NCBI GenBank assembly: GCA_951804985.1
Contig: OX638130.1
Location: 101,305,700 to 101,369,699 of the forward strand
Source of the DNA: Dryomyza anilis
Lineage: Eukaryota > Arthropoda > Insecta > Diptera > Dryomyzidae
Reading direction: 5' to 3'
Length of the DNA stretch: 64,000 nucleotides
Shown here: positions 34,601 to 49,600 of the stretch, one piece after another
Position numbering within the stretch: position 1 is the first letter of the stretch
Layout of the letters: every line of letters starts with the position of its first letter
Notes under the pieces: model-generated
What the model saw: the letters and a program-made list of their open reading frames with translations, nothing else
Databases searched by the model: none
What the model was told of the DNA's origin: nothing
Position numbers and translations under genes: made by a program

Positions 34601-37600
34601 CATACTTTTAGGACAGAATTCTATTATTTTTGTCAATGTATATTATTCTTTATATTAAATACCTCTTCTATTATTTTTGTCAATCTATATTACACTTTAT
34701 ATTAAATACCACATTTACGTATAAAAAAATTAAATCGTTGGTTCTTTACTTTGATTATTTTAAGATTTGCTATACGAATGGGTCAAAAAGTCCCTGAAAA
34801 TTGAAATAAAACACACTATATTATTTTCAACACAGTCTCCATTTAGCTCGATACACTTTTTCCAACGTTTCTCGCAAGTTTTGTTATTCTCCAAATAATA
34901 CCATTTCTCGAGGCCCTCATAATAGACGTTTCTTTTATCGATAACAACTGAATTCGACCCAAATCTTTATTGGCGGACCATTTTTTCATGTTTATAAACA
35001 GTATATAGTCGCAGGGGCTAAATCTGTAGAATATGTTGGATGATGGAGCAATTCGTAACATAATTCATGGAATTTTCCGTGTATACTGTGAACTTTTGCT
35101 TCGGTGCGTTTTCATCATCATCATCATTTGGTGCATGATCTTCTCGGGAAGCTTAAGGCCTCAACAACACATTTTCACCTCATAAGAGTGTTGGTTTTTA
35201 TTTTAATTCATGCCAAGATTTCCCGAGTCTGCAACTTCTAGCTCTAGGATTCGCTTACACTTTGTTTTTAACCGCCCTCTTTTCTTCTGATTTCGTCCGA
35301 TGATTTTCGAAGCGTATGTCGAATTCATTTCCATTTGCGGAGTTTGATGTCATTAGCGATTGGGTAAGTTTCCATCGCTCATAGAGCTCGTCATTTCATA
35401 TGGTCCACGAAATTCGCAGAATGCATCGAAACATCAATTATTAAAACCCTGCAGAGTATTTCTCTGGTATACATTGACCAACCAGGTCTCGCAACCGTAG
35501 AGAAGGAGCGCCATTACGTTAGATTTGAAAATTCGGCGCGTTGTTCTAATGGAAGAGACATTTTTTCTTTGCCAAATGTATTAGTTAGATTCAACAACTC
35601 TGAATAATATGCGCCGATGGACGTTTTACCCTTTTCAAGGTAATCAATGTGCATGACATCGCACGCATTCCAAAAAAAACTATCGCCATTAGCTTCTTGA
35701 CCGACAGACCCATCATCGTCTTCGATTCTCCTGGATAAGTCCACTGTTTTTGAATGTTCCTTGGTCTCTGGTATGTTGTAATGAATCCAGATTTCGACGA
35801 CAGTTACGAAACAATGCAAAAACTCGTTCGGATTGTGATTAAACATCGCCAATACTCCTTTAAAGTTGTCACACACAATATAGAGATTTGTTGCGCCAAC
35901 CAACTTATTCGGTTCTCTCAACCGCTTAGTTGGTTGTTATTGTTAAAATAAAAAGATTTGTAGTTTATACTGCAACCAATTTCGAACTGTTTTAGAACAA
36001 TAGAATTAAGAGTGTGTATAGACTAATATTTCATGTGTATAAGCTAATTTTGCAGTTCCGACAGCAAATTTGTAAACCATTCGATTTAACCGAATGAAGT
36101 TAGTTGGTACAACTAACTTTTTCATTCTTCCAACCTCATGCTAAAAGAAAATTTGTCTGTGTGCAAATGTTTGCGTTTGTTTTCTATCGTGAACAAACGC
36201 GGCAGCCATCTTTCGGATAGCTTTTTCATATCAAAATATTTATGCAAACTGAAATTATTGATCCATGTGAAAGGCCTGTAGCCTCTACAAGTTCGCGCAC
36301 GATCACTTGCCGATCGTCCGATATGATACCGTGGATTTTATCGAACGTTTCTGGTTTCATGACCTCTATTGATCGAATCGAACATTCGGCATTCACTTGT
36401 GCTGGTACGACCGCATCGAAATTGTGTAAACCTGGGTGGATTGTTCCAATCCATGTTGCAGAATCCCCATAATACTTTTCAGGTTTTTGTTTGATTTGAT
36501 TGATGATTTATCGAGCAAAAATAGTATTTAATGACTATCAAATCGTTTGATTTGAGATGACAACGCCATCTCATTTAATTTTCAGGGACTTATTGTCCCA
36601 CCCTCATATATAGCTCGTTTTGGAATGCATGTTAAATAAAAAAAAAAAAAAAATTTGTCCTATGGACGGATAAATGAAAATGAATTACATTAATTTTGAT
36701 TTTAGGCTGAAAGCCAGCCACATTTTGGAAATGAACTTCAGTATTATTTAGACATTTTAAAATAAATAAGTTTTACCCCCATATAACCTAAAAGGAAACG
36801 AATTTCGTTTCGTCAGAAATTCCAGTAACCGAATTTCTTTACTTGTTCATTTTGTCGTCATTTTTAGTTTTTTTAATTGAAAAAATTCTGTCATCGAAAT
36901 TATTTGACGTTTCTTGACGAAACGAATTTCGTTTCGTTTTACGTTATATGGGGGTTATTCATATTTAATATTGTTATATACTTTTACTACAGATCAGTTG
37001 AAATATATTTAATAAATGCTAAAAGTATGCAATGAAAAATAAAGGTTATTATTACTATTTATGCTGTGTACTTTTAGACGCAATAATTGCGCATAAACTT
37101 AAATATAGTTTTAGGCGCATGTATAAAATCTATGATTATAGACTATGACAATAGAAATTACATACTAAACAATAAAACACAAATAAAAGCATGTAGCGAT
37201 TGTTTTTCAGTATGAATTAGAGATCATTATGAGAATTAAAAAATAAGCAGCAAATGCAGTGATGTTTTTTGGTTAGTATTAAAACAATTCAGGGTTAGTT
37301 TTACAAAGTGTGAGGTGTATTGTTAGACATTACACAGTTTGAAATCTTACCTGGCCGCTTTAAAGCTTTTGATTTGTGGTGGTCGTGATGTTGATGATGA
37401 AGATGCAATTGCAGCAACAAAAGCCGAGTGTCGAATATTGCATTTAAGTGTGTTTGTTGACGAGTGTTTTTTTTGTAAGTGTATAATTAACAATTACGAG
37501 TATTTTTTATCATAAAAAATATAATAATAAAAATTATTTTTCTGCTGCAACTTTCGACACGAAAACAACAAACACGTTTAAATTAAAAAAAAAAAAAAAC

Positions 37601-40600
37601 ACAAATTCAAAGTTTAACAACTTAATGATGATAATGTTTAACTTAATTAATTAATTGTAATAAAAAAAAATATTTATATATTTATATTTTTTGTAAAAAA
37701 ATAATAATAACTTGTAGAGTGATGTGTGAGATGCTTGATTTTGATTGTGTTTAATTTTTGTTCTTGTTGTTGTTTTGTTTTTGTTGTATTTGTTTAAATA
37801 TTTATAGATATATATATAATATTTGTTGATTTGTGTAAATGAGTTTCTTTGTTCCTGTTCTTTTGTTTTCGATTTTTTTTTTATTTATTTTGTTCTTTTG
37901 CTTGGTTGTTTTTCTTTCATTCTTTTAAAACTTTTGTGTTTTATTTTAAAGAATTCGTTGTAATTTTTAGCAACGGTTTTTTAGCAGAATATTTCTGGCT
38001 TATACTGTCCCATAATATCCAAGCTTTTGTCATCCTGCATTCGTAGTAGAAAAAAGTAGAAGAAAAAGAGAAAAAAATACGAATATTTTATATAGAGATA
38101 TCGATGAAATTGTTCAAAAACTGTTTTAAATACGTGTTAGGCGTATAAGGGGTCCAAAGTTAGTCAAATATGAGGTTAGTTTAGTTGGCTGAGGTTAGTT
38201 TAGTAAATTGTGAAAATATTAGAGCGATTGTTAGTGCGCATAGGCAGGCTGTAAATGTTAGTAAATTTTTATAAAATATAAAACTTATTATAAACATAAA
38301 AACTTAGTTTAAACATTTTAAATGTTTGTTACTATCATAAAATATTTAATAAAAATAAAAAAAAAAAGATTATAACGTTTAGTATAAACATGAAACTTTT
38401 ATGTATAAACATAAATAGTTTTTTTATAAACATAAATTGTTTGTTATACATATAAAATGTTTGCTATAAACATAAAATGTTTGTGAAAAACATTTCATAT
38501 TTGTTATAAACATTTCATGTATGTTATAAATATTAAATATTTGATATCAACAAAAAACATTATTTATTTAAACATAAAATGTTAGATATAACCATAAATT
38601 ATTTGTTATTAACATTAAACGTTTTTGCTATAATCAAAAAATGTTTGCACTAGCGAACATAATATGTTTGTTAGAAACATAAATTGCTTGTAATACATAT
38701 TACATGGGTCTAATAAATTTAAATTGCTTGTTATAAACATAAAATGTTTAGTATAAACATAAAAGAACATTAATGAAAATGTTGGTTGCCTAAAAATGTA
38801 AATTATTTAATTAATTTAACTGGTTTAAATTGATACAATTTAAATAAAACCAAAACCATGAAATAAAAGTTTAAAACAAATGATAAAATTAAATGTATTA
38901 TGATCATTAAAATCTATATTAAATTATAGTCAAATTTAGTTTTTTCCATGCTACATTATGCAATATATATAATAGTGACTCGGTTTTTATTATTACATTA
39001 AATACTCATCAAATTGAAGATTTACACAAATTTAACCCAGAGTTTAGCACATGAACACGCATAGTTGTATCGAATAATGGCGCCAATTAAAATAAGCAAA
39101 GCTTGAAATAGTAAATTTTTTGAAATCTGCTGGTGAAAACTGAAGCGAAACGATTAACAATAGTGGCGCCCGTGAAGCTTTTTTTTAACACACGGCAAAA
39201 AAATTTAAATTTTAACAACACAAAATGTAATAAATACGATAAATCATTTAACAAACAAATTTCTACATTTTTAAATTTAATACGCAATTTTAATAAATAA
39301 ATGTGTTATAAATTTGTTAAAAAATTTATATTATTTTTAATATTAAGTTTATTTCGTTTATTTCTACATTTTTTAAATTTAATACACAATTTCTATAAGT
39401 AAATTATTAGAAATTTGTGAAAAAAATTGATATTATTTTTAATACTAAGTTTATTTCGTTTATTGAATAGATTTTATGTTTACAACAAACAAACATTGTT
39501 GATTTTATTAAACATATATGTTCAACGCAATTATTTATAAGTTTTTGGTACGATTAAGTTTAATGTAGTATATCTGCTGATTCTATTATTTAATTAAGAC
39601 GTGAATTATAATATTAGACAATTACATAAATTCAAACCATATAAATGATTTTCCTAACCAAATATGCTATTGTTCTAATCATGTAAATGTTTATGAGCAA
39701 TGCATATTAATATTCCAATTGTTTTAATTCTTGCCATGACAATTCCATAATTGCAAATACTATAAATAATATCCCCAAACTAATGAGTTATTATCCCAAT
39801 AAAGTGAATGCTTGTAAGCATTAGTTATTCGCACACTTACTTTATTGGTTGACAATAAATAAAGAATTGTATATTTCAAACAATGTTTGCGATATTCGTA
39901 ATCAAATTAGTTATTGTCACAATCAAGTAAATGATAGAGAGTTAAGTCAGTTATTTTCTCAAGTATTTAAATAATTGTTAGTCGTGTTGGTTGTTTTTTT
40001 TTTTGTGTTGGGTTGTGTAATTAGAGCAGCATAGCTCTGAAGAGTTTTACAAAAGCGTAGGAGCCCGATTTGGGGGTGGTACTAAGTGCTGCAGTAGAGT
40101 GAAAAAGTAACTAAGCAATAAAAAAATAACAGCGCGTGTCTACTGCCGTGATGATTTATGTTAAATAATAAATATGACCTTGCGCATTTATAAATCTTTT
40201 CCAAAACCGTACGTTTCATGAATAATGTTTTTTTTTTAAGTTGAAAATGAAATTGCAAGCAAAAAAACTATTGGCTGTGACTCAAAGGTCATTGGGTAAA
40301 ACAGTACGACTTAAAAATTGATTATAAATTCAAGTTTATAAATGAAAAAATATAAACAGTATTTACAGTTTTTCACTACATACTTATTTAATAATAATAA
40401 AAACAAGATCTGTTCATAATTAAAATTGAATATTCGCTGCTATTTGAAACAGATCAGGGTGTGAGAAAGAAAAAAATTACACGATCATTTCGCGATCATA
40501 GCGCTAGAATAATTTTTATATAGATGATAACTGCAGTTCTTGTTTCTAAATATTCGTATAATAGCTTGCATATTTGAATTTTTTACACGAACGGTAGCAA

Positions 40601-43600
40601 AATATTATTTTCGCCACGAACAGTATGATGTTTCTATTTAGCATATGATGTACTGTACCCTAGTACTAAAGTATTTAAAGTATATCGTCGAGGTTGAACT
40701 AATTACTATTTATTATTACACGATATTTTAAAAATAGAAAAACAATAGATAAAATTATTAGTCATTTGATTTAGAAACATATAGAACATGAGTTTAAGCT
40801 TCGATGCACGTTATGACTATTTATAGTATTAGATTTTTTTATTTTTGCACATTCTCTTTAGTTAATGAAATATTTGCGGAAATTGTGACAAACAAAAATG
40901 TTCGCACTTTTAATTAGAAAATAAGAAAATAATAATGTCAAACAAAAGCCAATTAACATTGAAGCGTCAATAATTCAAAATATATATAAAAAAAAATACA
41001 TTGCAAAAAAGATAAATTAACAACAGAATCCTCAATTTAGTACAAAATCTGTAGTGTGCGCGAAAAAATAACAAATCATGCAGTTTACTTTTTGCGACAT
41101 CAAAATTAAAATTGCAAAGTTCAACACTTAATTGTGACAGCAATCGATATGCAATTCAATTTATTCCATGTATCAGTAAATATATAGACAGTCCAAAGGA
41201 CGTTCACTTGAGAAATAATACTGACAGATAGTAAAAAAAAAATAAAAAAAAAATAAAAAAAAAAAATAAAAAATAAATAAAAAATAAATAAAAAAAAATA
41301 AAAAAAAAAAATAAAAAAAAAAAAATAAAAAAAAAAAACTTGAAAAATTTAATAAAGAAGAAAACTTGTTGTCTCGATCAAGAAGAGCTCAAGTTAAAGT
41401 CATTCGTCGTCTGTGATTGATACGAAATGTATGCAATTTGCAAATAAAGCAGTAGAGTCGTCTTTCTTTATTGTTTTAATAATATTTCTATAGTTAAATT
41501 GATTTGTATTTTAATTTATGCCGCATGATGCAATTGATGCAGTTGCTAGGCTTATTGTCGTCGTTGATCGACCGACCACAATGACACAAATGCAGTTTTT
41601 GTAAATGTAAATGACAAGAGTAATAAATACGTTTTATATTTTATTAAAATCTTCGTTGCTAAATACACTGGGAAATGAGTCATTCATTGGGTGATAATAA
41701 AAATTACGCAATTTGTTGTAATTATGGAATATAGCATTTTATAAGATAACTGATGCAGGAAAATTTTAAAAACAAATAAAATGCGATTATTTCAATGAAT
41801 ATCATACAATCTAGTTAAGTACAAAAATTTATAAAATTTAGTATTATTTCAATATTGTATTATTTTGTATCAAAAAATATATTTTATTTTATTATTATGA
41901 ATGATAAATGATTGCCACAACTACAATATGATCACAGTGAATATAATACATTTGCAAGAAAGTTAATATGTTTGTAGTCAATATATTTAGTATTTATTTA
42001 AATATTTCATTAGAAAAAATATATTTAATTTTATTATTATTAAAAACTTTTCTACTAAACTAAATAAAAATGAAAATTAGTTACAACTACAATATGATTG
42101 CAATGAACATAACATGTTTGCAACAAAGCTAAAGTATTTGCAGTAAATATAATGAGTAAACATAATGTTTTTACAGCGAGCATATGTGTACTCTTTTGTC
42201 AATATTATTGATCGTTTGCAAATGGGTCCATTGTTAATATTTGCAACTATCACAATATGTTTGTGGCGGTCATAAACTATTTATGACAATTATATTATGT
42301 TTGTAACAGTATCTGAATAATATCAGAAAAGATATCCGCCGACTTGAGAAAGGGTTATTTTTTGGATTGACATTTACAACGAAGATTTATTCATGACAGC
42401 GTTAATTTATTTCTTTTCATGTAATACTGAAATTAAAAGCGGTTTAATATGAGTGCATTTTCAAAACCAATTTGCGCTCTACCGAGCACATCTGCAATTT
42501 CAAGTACAGGCGAATAATTGCCAATGAACGAACGTCTGTCTAAAGTACTTGAGATACAAGAATTATAAATTGCGGAAACTAGTTATTTATTACTTTATAA
42601 AATTGAAAAGCTGAACTTGCAAATCAACTGCAGCGCCGCAAGTTGGAGGGAATTATTGAAATGCAATTGAAGAATATGGCAGAGGCAAACAAACGAAAAA
42701 AATAAATTTTAAATAAACCCACACGACATAATGCAATACGTTGTTGTGTCTGACCGACCAATGAAGACCCCCTCCGAGATGTTTCCAAAGAATTGATTCC
42801 CAGCGTAAGGCATGTGAAAAACAAATCTAGAAATTGTCTAAAAGCTAAAATAAACAACGAACATCAAATGCTTACGAAAAATATACAAAAAATAAATACA
42901 AGAAAAATGAATAATAAGACTTGTTGAGTAAAGAAGATGATGTGTAGAGTGGAGTAGTCACACGACTAAAAGCAGACTATTGACTTAAAAAATAATTTTT
43001 CAAATCATGCAAAACAGCAATAAAATAAATGATTGAAATAGTTGGAAGATGGTGACGAAGACACATAGCTGATCAACGCATAAACAGCAACAACCTGTTT
43101 ATTCCTGACTGCCTGTTGACTGACTGGCTGGCTGGCTGCCCTCCATGGGGTCAAAACTGTATGAAACATGATGAACGGCTAAACTACTTGAGGCGCGTCG
43201 GAAACACTAGTTAGTTAAGTGTGAGGTTTCAAAGAAATAATAAAGAGATGTGGCGAAAATAAAGAAATATAAGAAGAAACCAAAAAAAAAAAGAGAAAAT
43301 CAAGAAAACAAAAGATGCCTTAAAACACAAATAACAGACAGAAGACGACGACGCTTGCAGAAAAACAAGAAAAATGTCTATGAACTTTGTGGCATTTTAA
43401 AATATGCTAAACATAAGAGCAAACTTAACTGTAGGTTAAAACCTAGGTTATTTAAGACAAAATGGATAGCAGCAACAACAACAACAACAACAATTATGGG
43501 AAATATATACAAAATAGGCAGCCAACAGATATGTGAACTTTGTGCTATTGTTGGCAGATATGTTGAAAGGTAGGAGGTTTTCAGAGATAGCAGGCATTGA

Positions 43601-46600
43601 GATGTAGAAGGTTTAAAGAGCTAAGAGGTATGAAGAGATAATAGGTTTTAGAGGGTAGCAGGTTTTAAGATGTACTATGTTTTAAGCGGGAAAACGTTTT
43701 AGGACATAGTCATTTTTAAGAGATAGAAGAAACAATAAATGATTTCGTAAGAAATTAGCTTTTGAAATGTAATATATATAGATTGTTATTGTACGTTTCG
43801 AGAAGTAGAAAGTAAAATTAAAACCATGTCAAGCAGACTATAATTCAAAGATTAACAATGCGATATGCTGATAGGACGTTTACAGAGGTAGTATTGAGAT
43901 GTAATAGATATTAAGTCGTAGGAGGTTTAACGAGATAATAGGATTTAGGAGGTAGCAGGTTTTAAGACATATAAGTTTTTAATGGCCACTTTTTCAGTCA
44001 CATTTTTAAATTAAACAAAGTTTAACCTAGATATAATTTCTTCCATAGTCAGCTTATCACAAATATTAACTGATTAGTAATTGTATATCTGTCTGTAAAA
44101 TTTAATGACATTTGGCCGATTTTATTAGTAACTATAGACGTTTTAGAAACTATAGACGTTTTAGAAAAGTCTAAACCAAGTTTAAACTTGCACTGAAAAA
44201 CTGAACGTACATACAGAAAAATCCTCTTGTGGCACGAAGTTAATTGAACCAACGTTTCAGTGTTGCAGCCGAAATACATTTGATGTAACCTCATGCCATT
44301 AAAATGAATGTATAATTTTCTACTCTAACCGAAATGTTAGTCCGCGCAACTGTACGTTCGGTTGTCGTAACATCATGATTACATTTTTCATTCTGCCAAA
44401 ATTTGACGTTTGTGCATTTCTTAGGGCAACTGAGTACGTTATTGTAACAACAAAATAAATGACAAACGGCAACCTCATGTCTATCAGCAGTTTGGGTTTC
44501 CAGTTTTTTGCCAACAATTATGGATACATGCAGAAATAAAACGTCAAAAATTTTCACAAGTCGCAAACAATATGAAATTCCATAATTAAGTAAAAATGCG
44601 AAATAAATATATGAATATTAATAAAATAATGAATGAATGAATTCAATACAAATTGCCGTTTAGCTAGTGAAATATAATAACCAGTTGGGAAGGTTAGATC
44701 ACATGGGAAATTTTAAAGTAGGTGTAATTATGATAGTTAGGATTATCAAAATTATAGTCGGTCTAAGCCGACTATAAATACCCTACACATATGTGTGGTT
44801 ACCATTCAAAGTGATATATAGGTCACCAGGGTATACGAATCCTGAAAATAACTACAAACATTCAATCGCTGAAGAATTTCCATTCATTTGATACCCATAT
44901 TTACAAATGGGTAGGTGTATCGAATTTCGATTTTTTTTTTTTGTGAACCACAAGTCTTTTCGCCGGAAAACATTATTATCATGTATTTGAGCATGATGTC
45001 AATATATATTTGACCAAAAAAGTTTACCTAAGCACGTATAGATAAAAATTGTTCTTTATATGTACATTTTATATGAGGTATTTGAACATAAGTGGTCGGA
45101 TCATAGGTCACAATGGACCGATCTCGCCAATTTTTTCGCACATACAGCGTAGGTATATTAGTAATCTAAGTTATAAGTTTCATTTATCTAGCTCTTCAAT
45201 TTTAAAAGTCTTAGGGATTTCAACAGACAGACAGACAGACAGACGGACAGACAGACGGACAGACGGACATCGCTAAATCGACTCAGGAGGTCATGCTGAT
45301 CAAGAATATATATACTTTTCCATACCGGAGATGCTTCCTTCTGGGTGTTACAAACGGCGTACCAAACTGAATATACCCTTTCACTCTTAGTGTAGGGTAT
45401 AAATAATACAAATATGTGACCTTATGTGACATTAGAAATAGTTTTGTATTTGGTTTAGTTATGGTGAAATTGCTGACTAGGAGGTTGGCACAAACTCATG
45501 CTTGCTGGCTAGGAGGTTAGGACTACCTCATTCCTGCTGACTACGAGGTTGTTACAGCTACCTAACCAACAACCTGCTAGAGTTCTTAAGAAGATCAGGC
45601 TGGTTTCAAAGAAACTAACTATCGGTTGTCACTGCATAAAGGGAACACAATAGAACACTAGGCCTTCGTGAGTATTGCTGATATAATTTCAGCAACACCC
45701 TGTTATTAATCTAACCTATTGTACGTTTAAAAAGGTAGACATATATACTATAATTTAAAGTTTAGCAATGGACAAGTGGTGGAAAATACGTAAGATGTTC
45801 AGATGTAAATGATATTGAGATGCAGAAGTTTCAAGGTATAGCAGATTGAACAGTGTAGTAGCTTTTAAGAGATATAAGCTTTTAAACGTTAAAAGACTCC
45901 GAAATAAAGACACTACTGAAATGCAATATGTTTGATTTTCATTCTGTACCTTTTAAAAGGTACAAGTTAAAATTAAAACCATGTCAAGCAGACTATTATT
46001 TAAAGATTAAAAATACGCAATGCTATAAAACACGTTTAGTAAGATTTTTATTTTTTAATAAAGACATCTATTGTTTTAGTTGCAACACACAAAAGTAAAA
46101 TAGAAATCTTTTAAATGTCACTACGTTAATAGAGTTGTCAATACTATAAAGACAGACAAGTGAAAAGTTATGCGACATTTTAACGCTTTGCTAAAAAAAA
46201 CACATAAAACAAAAAACCATTTAAAAAAGTAAACAATACAGAAAAGAAATCTAACTAATGATAAGAACGTGTTTGTGTCGTATGTTTGTTATGCATACAA
46301 GTGGATTTAATTAAAACCTATATTAGCACGTTCTTCGAATACCCTAAAAGCATAGCAAAAACTAGTTAAGTGAGAACAATGTAAATCATAGATTATAGTT
46401 GACAAATCTTAATATTACGAAGGAATCAATTTAGGTTTACTATTTTTTATTTTTAACTGTCTAGAAAATAACATCTTTTTTAAAAATAATATAAATTATT
46501 TTATAGTGAACAAATAGAAATTTAACAGCCTATATGTTTAGGAAATCGTATTTCAAAATGTCTGTAAGTAGTACCTTTCCGTTGTTTCATTTGTATGAAA

Positions 46601-49600
46601 TCAAAAATAAAATTTCATTAAATTTGAATTTGTATCGAATCGTTCTAAAGGGTTTTTCAACAGGGACGCTACAAAAGTAGAGCGGCAGGGACAGCTAACG
46701 ACGCCATATTTCTTGCCGCTCTTTTGACATTTCTCTTCAGTAAGGTTTGCCATTTCATGATAAAAGATATACGAATTCGAATTTCGGTAGTAAATTTTAA
46801 TAATTTTGACTCGTTGTTGGCTCGTATATCTTTCCATCATGAAATGGAAAACCTTACTGAAGAGAAATGTCAAAAGAGCGGCAAGAAATATGGCGTCGTT
46901 TGCTGTCCCTGTCACTCTACTTTTGTAGCGTCCCTGTTGAAAAATCCTTGAAAAAAACTTTTGTAGCGCTCTTATTGAAAACCCCTTTAAAACTATAAAA
47001 CTTTTTTAGTATTCCTTTATGTCGTCATTCTATAGTGTAAACTAAACAAATGATTTTTATCAAAAACAGATTTTCCAATTTAAGGGATTACTCGAGTGCA
47101 CACAGAAAAAAATCTCAAAAAATCCTATTAAAATTTGTAAATAGAGCAGTTATTGATTTAATATTGTATACAAAAAAATAAATATTTTCATACAAACTCA
47201 AAAATAATGTTATAGTATTTAATGGGATTTAGCGATTGAATTAATAGTATAACCTATTGACTAATTTCAATAGTAAAAACTATGAATTTTATGGTATATT
47301 TCATCTGAGTTTGAGAATTTGTTAGAGTTATTTCGTCCCTTATTTCGTCCCTGATGAGAATACGCTAAGATAACTCTATCAAAAGCCAACTGACATAATC
47401 CTGATCAGAATAGACTAGGGTTAGCCTAATTTCAAATTCACGCAAGGCAACCTGATCCATACTTATCGTGATCTAAAGTCTACATAAGGTAATCTGATCT
47501 GACGCTGATGAAAATCAGGCAACCTAATCAGAATTTTAACTTCAAATAGCGTCACATTTTAATCATGTACTGCTCTAGAAGCCTGTTCATTGCATTTTTA
47601 AGTCAGACAAGTCTGATCATTGTTTTTTTTAAGTCAGGTAAACAAGATCAGATAATGATATCATTCGGAACTTCAAATAGCATCACGTTTGAATCAAATA
47701 CTGCTGTAGAAGCGTGATTATTGCATTTTTTAAGTCAAAGCAAGTTTGGTCATTGCTTTTTTGAAGTCAGGCAAGTTTGTTCATTGCTTTTTTGAAATCA
47801 GGCAAACAAGATCAAACAATTATACCATCCGGAACTAAATTTCCACCCCAAAAAGTCTTATTTAACAGCGTTATCTGATCAGAATACGATAAGGTATCCC
47901 TACAAAAGGCGACTCTTGAGACATTTCTGAGTCGACCTATTTTTCAAATTCACGTAAGGCAGCCTAATCAATTCTTTATGAAAAACCTGATATTAAGCAA
48001 ATTCAAAGTGAACTGATCTGACAAGAATGCAAAACTCTGATTGGAAATCGTATAATTATAATCTGAAGGAGATATTATTAAAAACTATTTATAAACAAGT
48101 TAATTATATATTTGCGTGATCAGAAATCAATTTTTTTGTGGAAAAGAACTCGAAAAGAACTCAGTAAAAGGAGTTTCAGTAGAATTTAAATATATCTCGA
48201 ATGAACATAACACATTAAATTAAATTTAAACTTGACAACGAGAACAAATTTGATATCAATTGTTGCAAATATATTGAAAGTTTTAATAAAATTTCTATTT
48301 TTTAAATGTATAAACCACTTTTTATAATATTGAAGACTAAACTTATAAAACTCTTTTTAATAAAAACATAGTATTTGGTTCGTTTAACTACTACAATAAC
48401 GATTAATCAATAAACATTGAAAAACAATTTTAAAAAATTCATTTTTTGTTTTTATACTATGCTAATTTTAATACTATACAATAACTTCAATTGATATAGT
48501 CCTATTTTAACGAAAATGGTTGCTTTTGACAAACTACTTTTTAAATTTTTTACAAATTTATGCAAAACCATAAAAAAAACAAAATATATAACATAGGATT
48601 ATCCACTGACACAGGCACTTTGTCTCATATATAATTTATTTAATAATTACTTTGCCTTAAATGTCGCCCCTCCAAAGCTATGAAAATAAACCACAATTAA
48701 CTTAAAATTCATGACCAACATTGCCTTCAAATAATAGAAAATAAAACAAACAATCGTACCATAAAAAATATTTTTATAGCCCAAAGCAGCAAGGCACCCA
48801 AACAATATGACCTTCAATTGAATTGGAGTTTTATATATTATTTTTTTTAATTGGTTTGTAACCCAATTTTAATGATGGCAGGCGTAACAACAACGCATTT
48901 TGGTAACAATACCATATTTTCCTATAATTTATGAAAGGGAATATTGCAAAATCATACTGATCATTGGTATAGTTATTGATACGCATCAAATCAAATGATT
49001 GCGTTCCAATTGCCGGCTGGCTGATCTCAAATTATTATTATTATTTGTTTAGACATTCAGCAGTACCGTTAGATATTCTATAATTTATATTATTTGCATT
49101 GAACACGTATAGCACGTTTTTTGCAATTTGTTAAAAACAAAAAATAGCATTTGTTTTTGCATGATTTTCTCTTAAATTTCTTTCATTTTTATTGCGAGTT
49201 ATTTGTGCTGCTCTAGTAACGTTTGGGGCTCAGTTTACATTGGTTCGCTTTGCGTGTCTGCGGTAAAATGTTTTGCACATTTTAGTTTTTTCGTTTTTAG
49301 ACTTTTAAATATTTATAGGATTTGTTTTTATTCAATGGCCCAGGCACAGACCAATTCAATTGGTTTATTTCGGGAGTGGCGCTGAGTTGTGGTTTTATAT
49401 GGAGTTTATGTTTTTAGTTCGTGTCCGCCGCTGTTGCAGTCATTGGCATGAGACACGCGCTTATTTTTGTTTGTGGCTCCAACACTGATTAATATGAGCA
49501 GCTGAAAATTAGGTGCTGCTACTGCTGAATCATGCCAGTCATAGTCATTATATGAAACATAATGACGACGCTTGTGTTGCTGATTTTTTTTTTTTTTTTT

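Larger units (their letters stand above)
34773..36608 (-). pseudogene. mariner-family transposon relic, broken by a MITE and a LINE fragment
   Basis: Terminal inverted repeats: left GGGTCAAAAAGTCCCTGAAA at about 34780, right the inverse, ending AGTCCC..CACCC at about 36602. On the minus strand, transposase pieces lie in order: an N-terminal part (about 36480-36240; DDRQVIVRELVEATGLSHGS), a catalytic middle (about 35850-35530; ETKEHSK, SFFWNACDVMHIDYLEKGKT) and a C-terminal part (about 35030-34840; FSPCDYILFINMKKW). The first catalytic Asp is replaced by Val (FVTVVEIW); the middle one (HIDYLEKG) is present. Frameshifts and two insertions make it inactive. Confidence 0.75.

Noticed and set aside
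39155..39180. TGGCGCCCGTGAAGC resembling a retroviral primer-binding site
   Set aside because: No flanking LTRs, polypurine tract or gag/pol frames; a chance match.
42624..42857. Minus-strand 77-aa frame with SLVGQTQQRIALCRVGL
   Set aside because: Looks element-like, but no family could be named and no ends or second copy are visible in the window.
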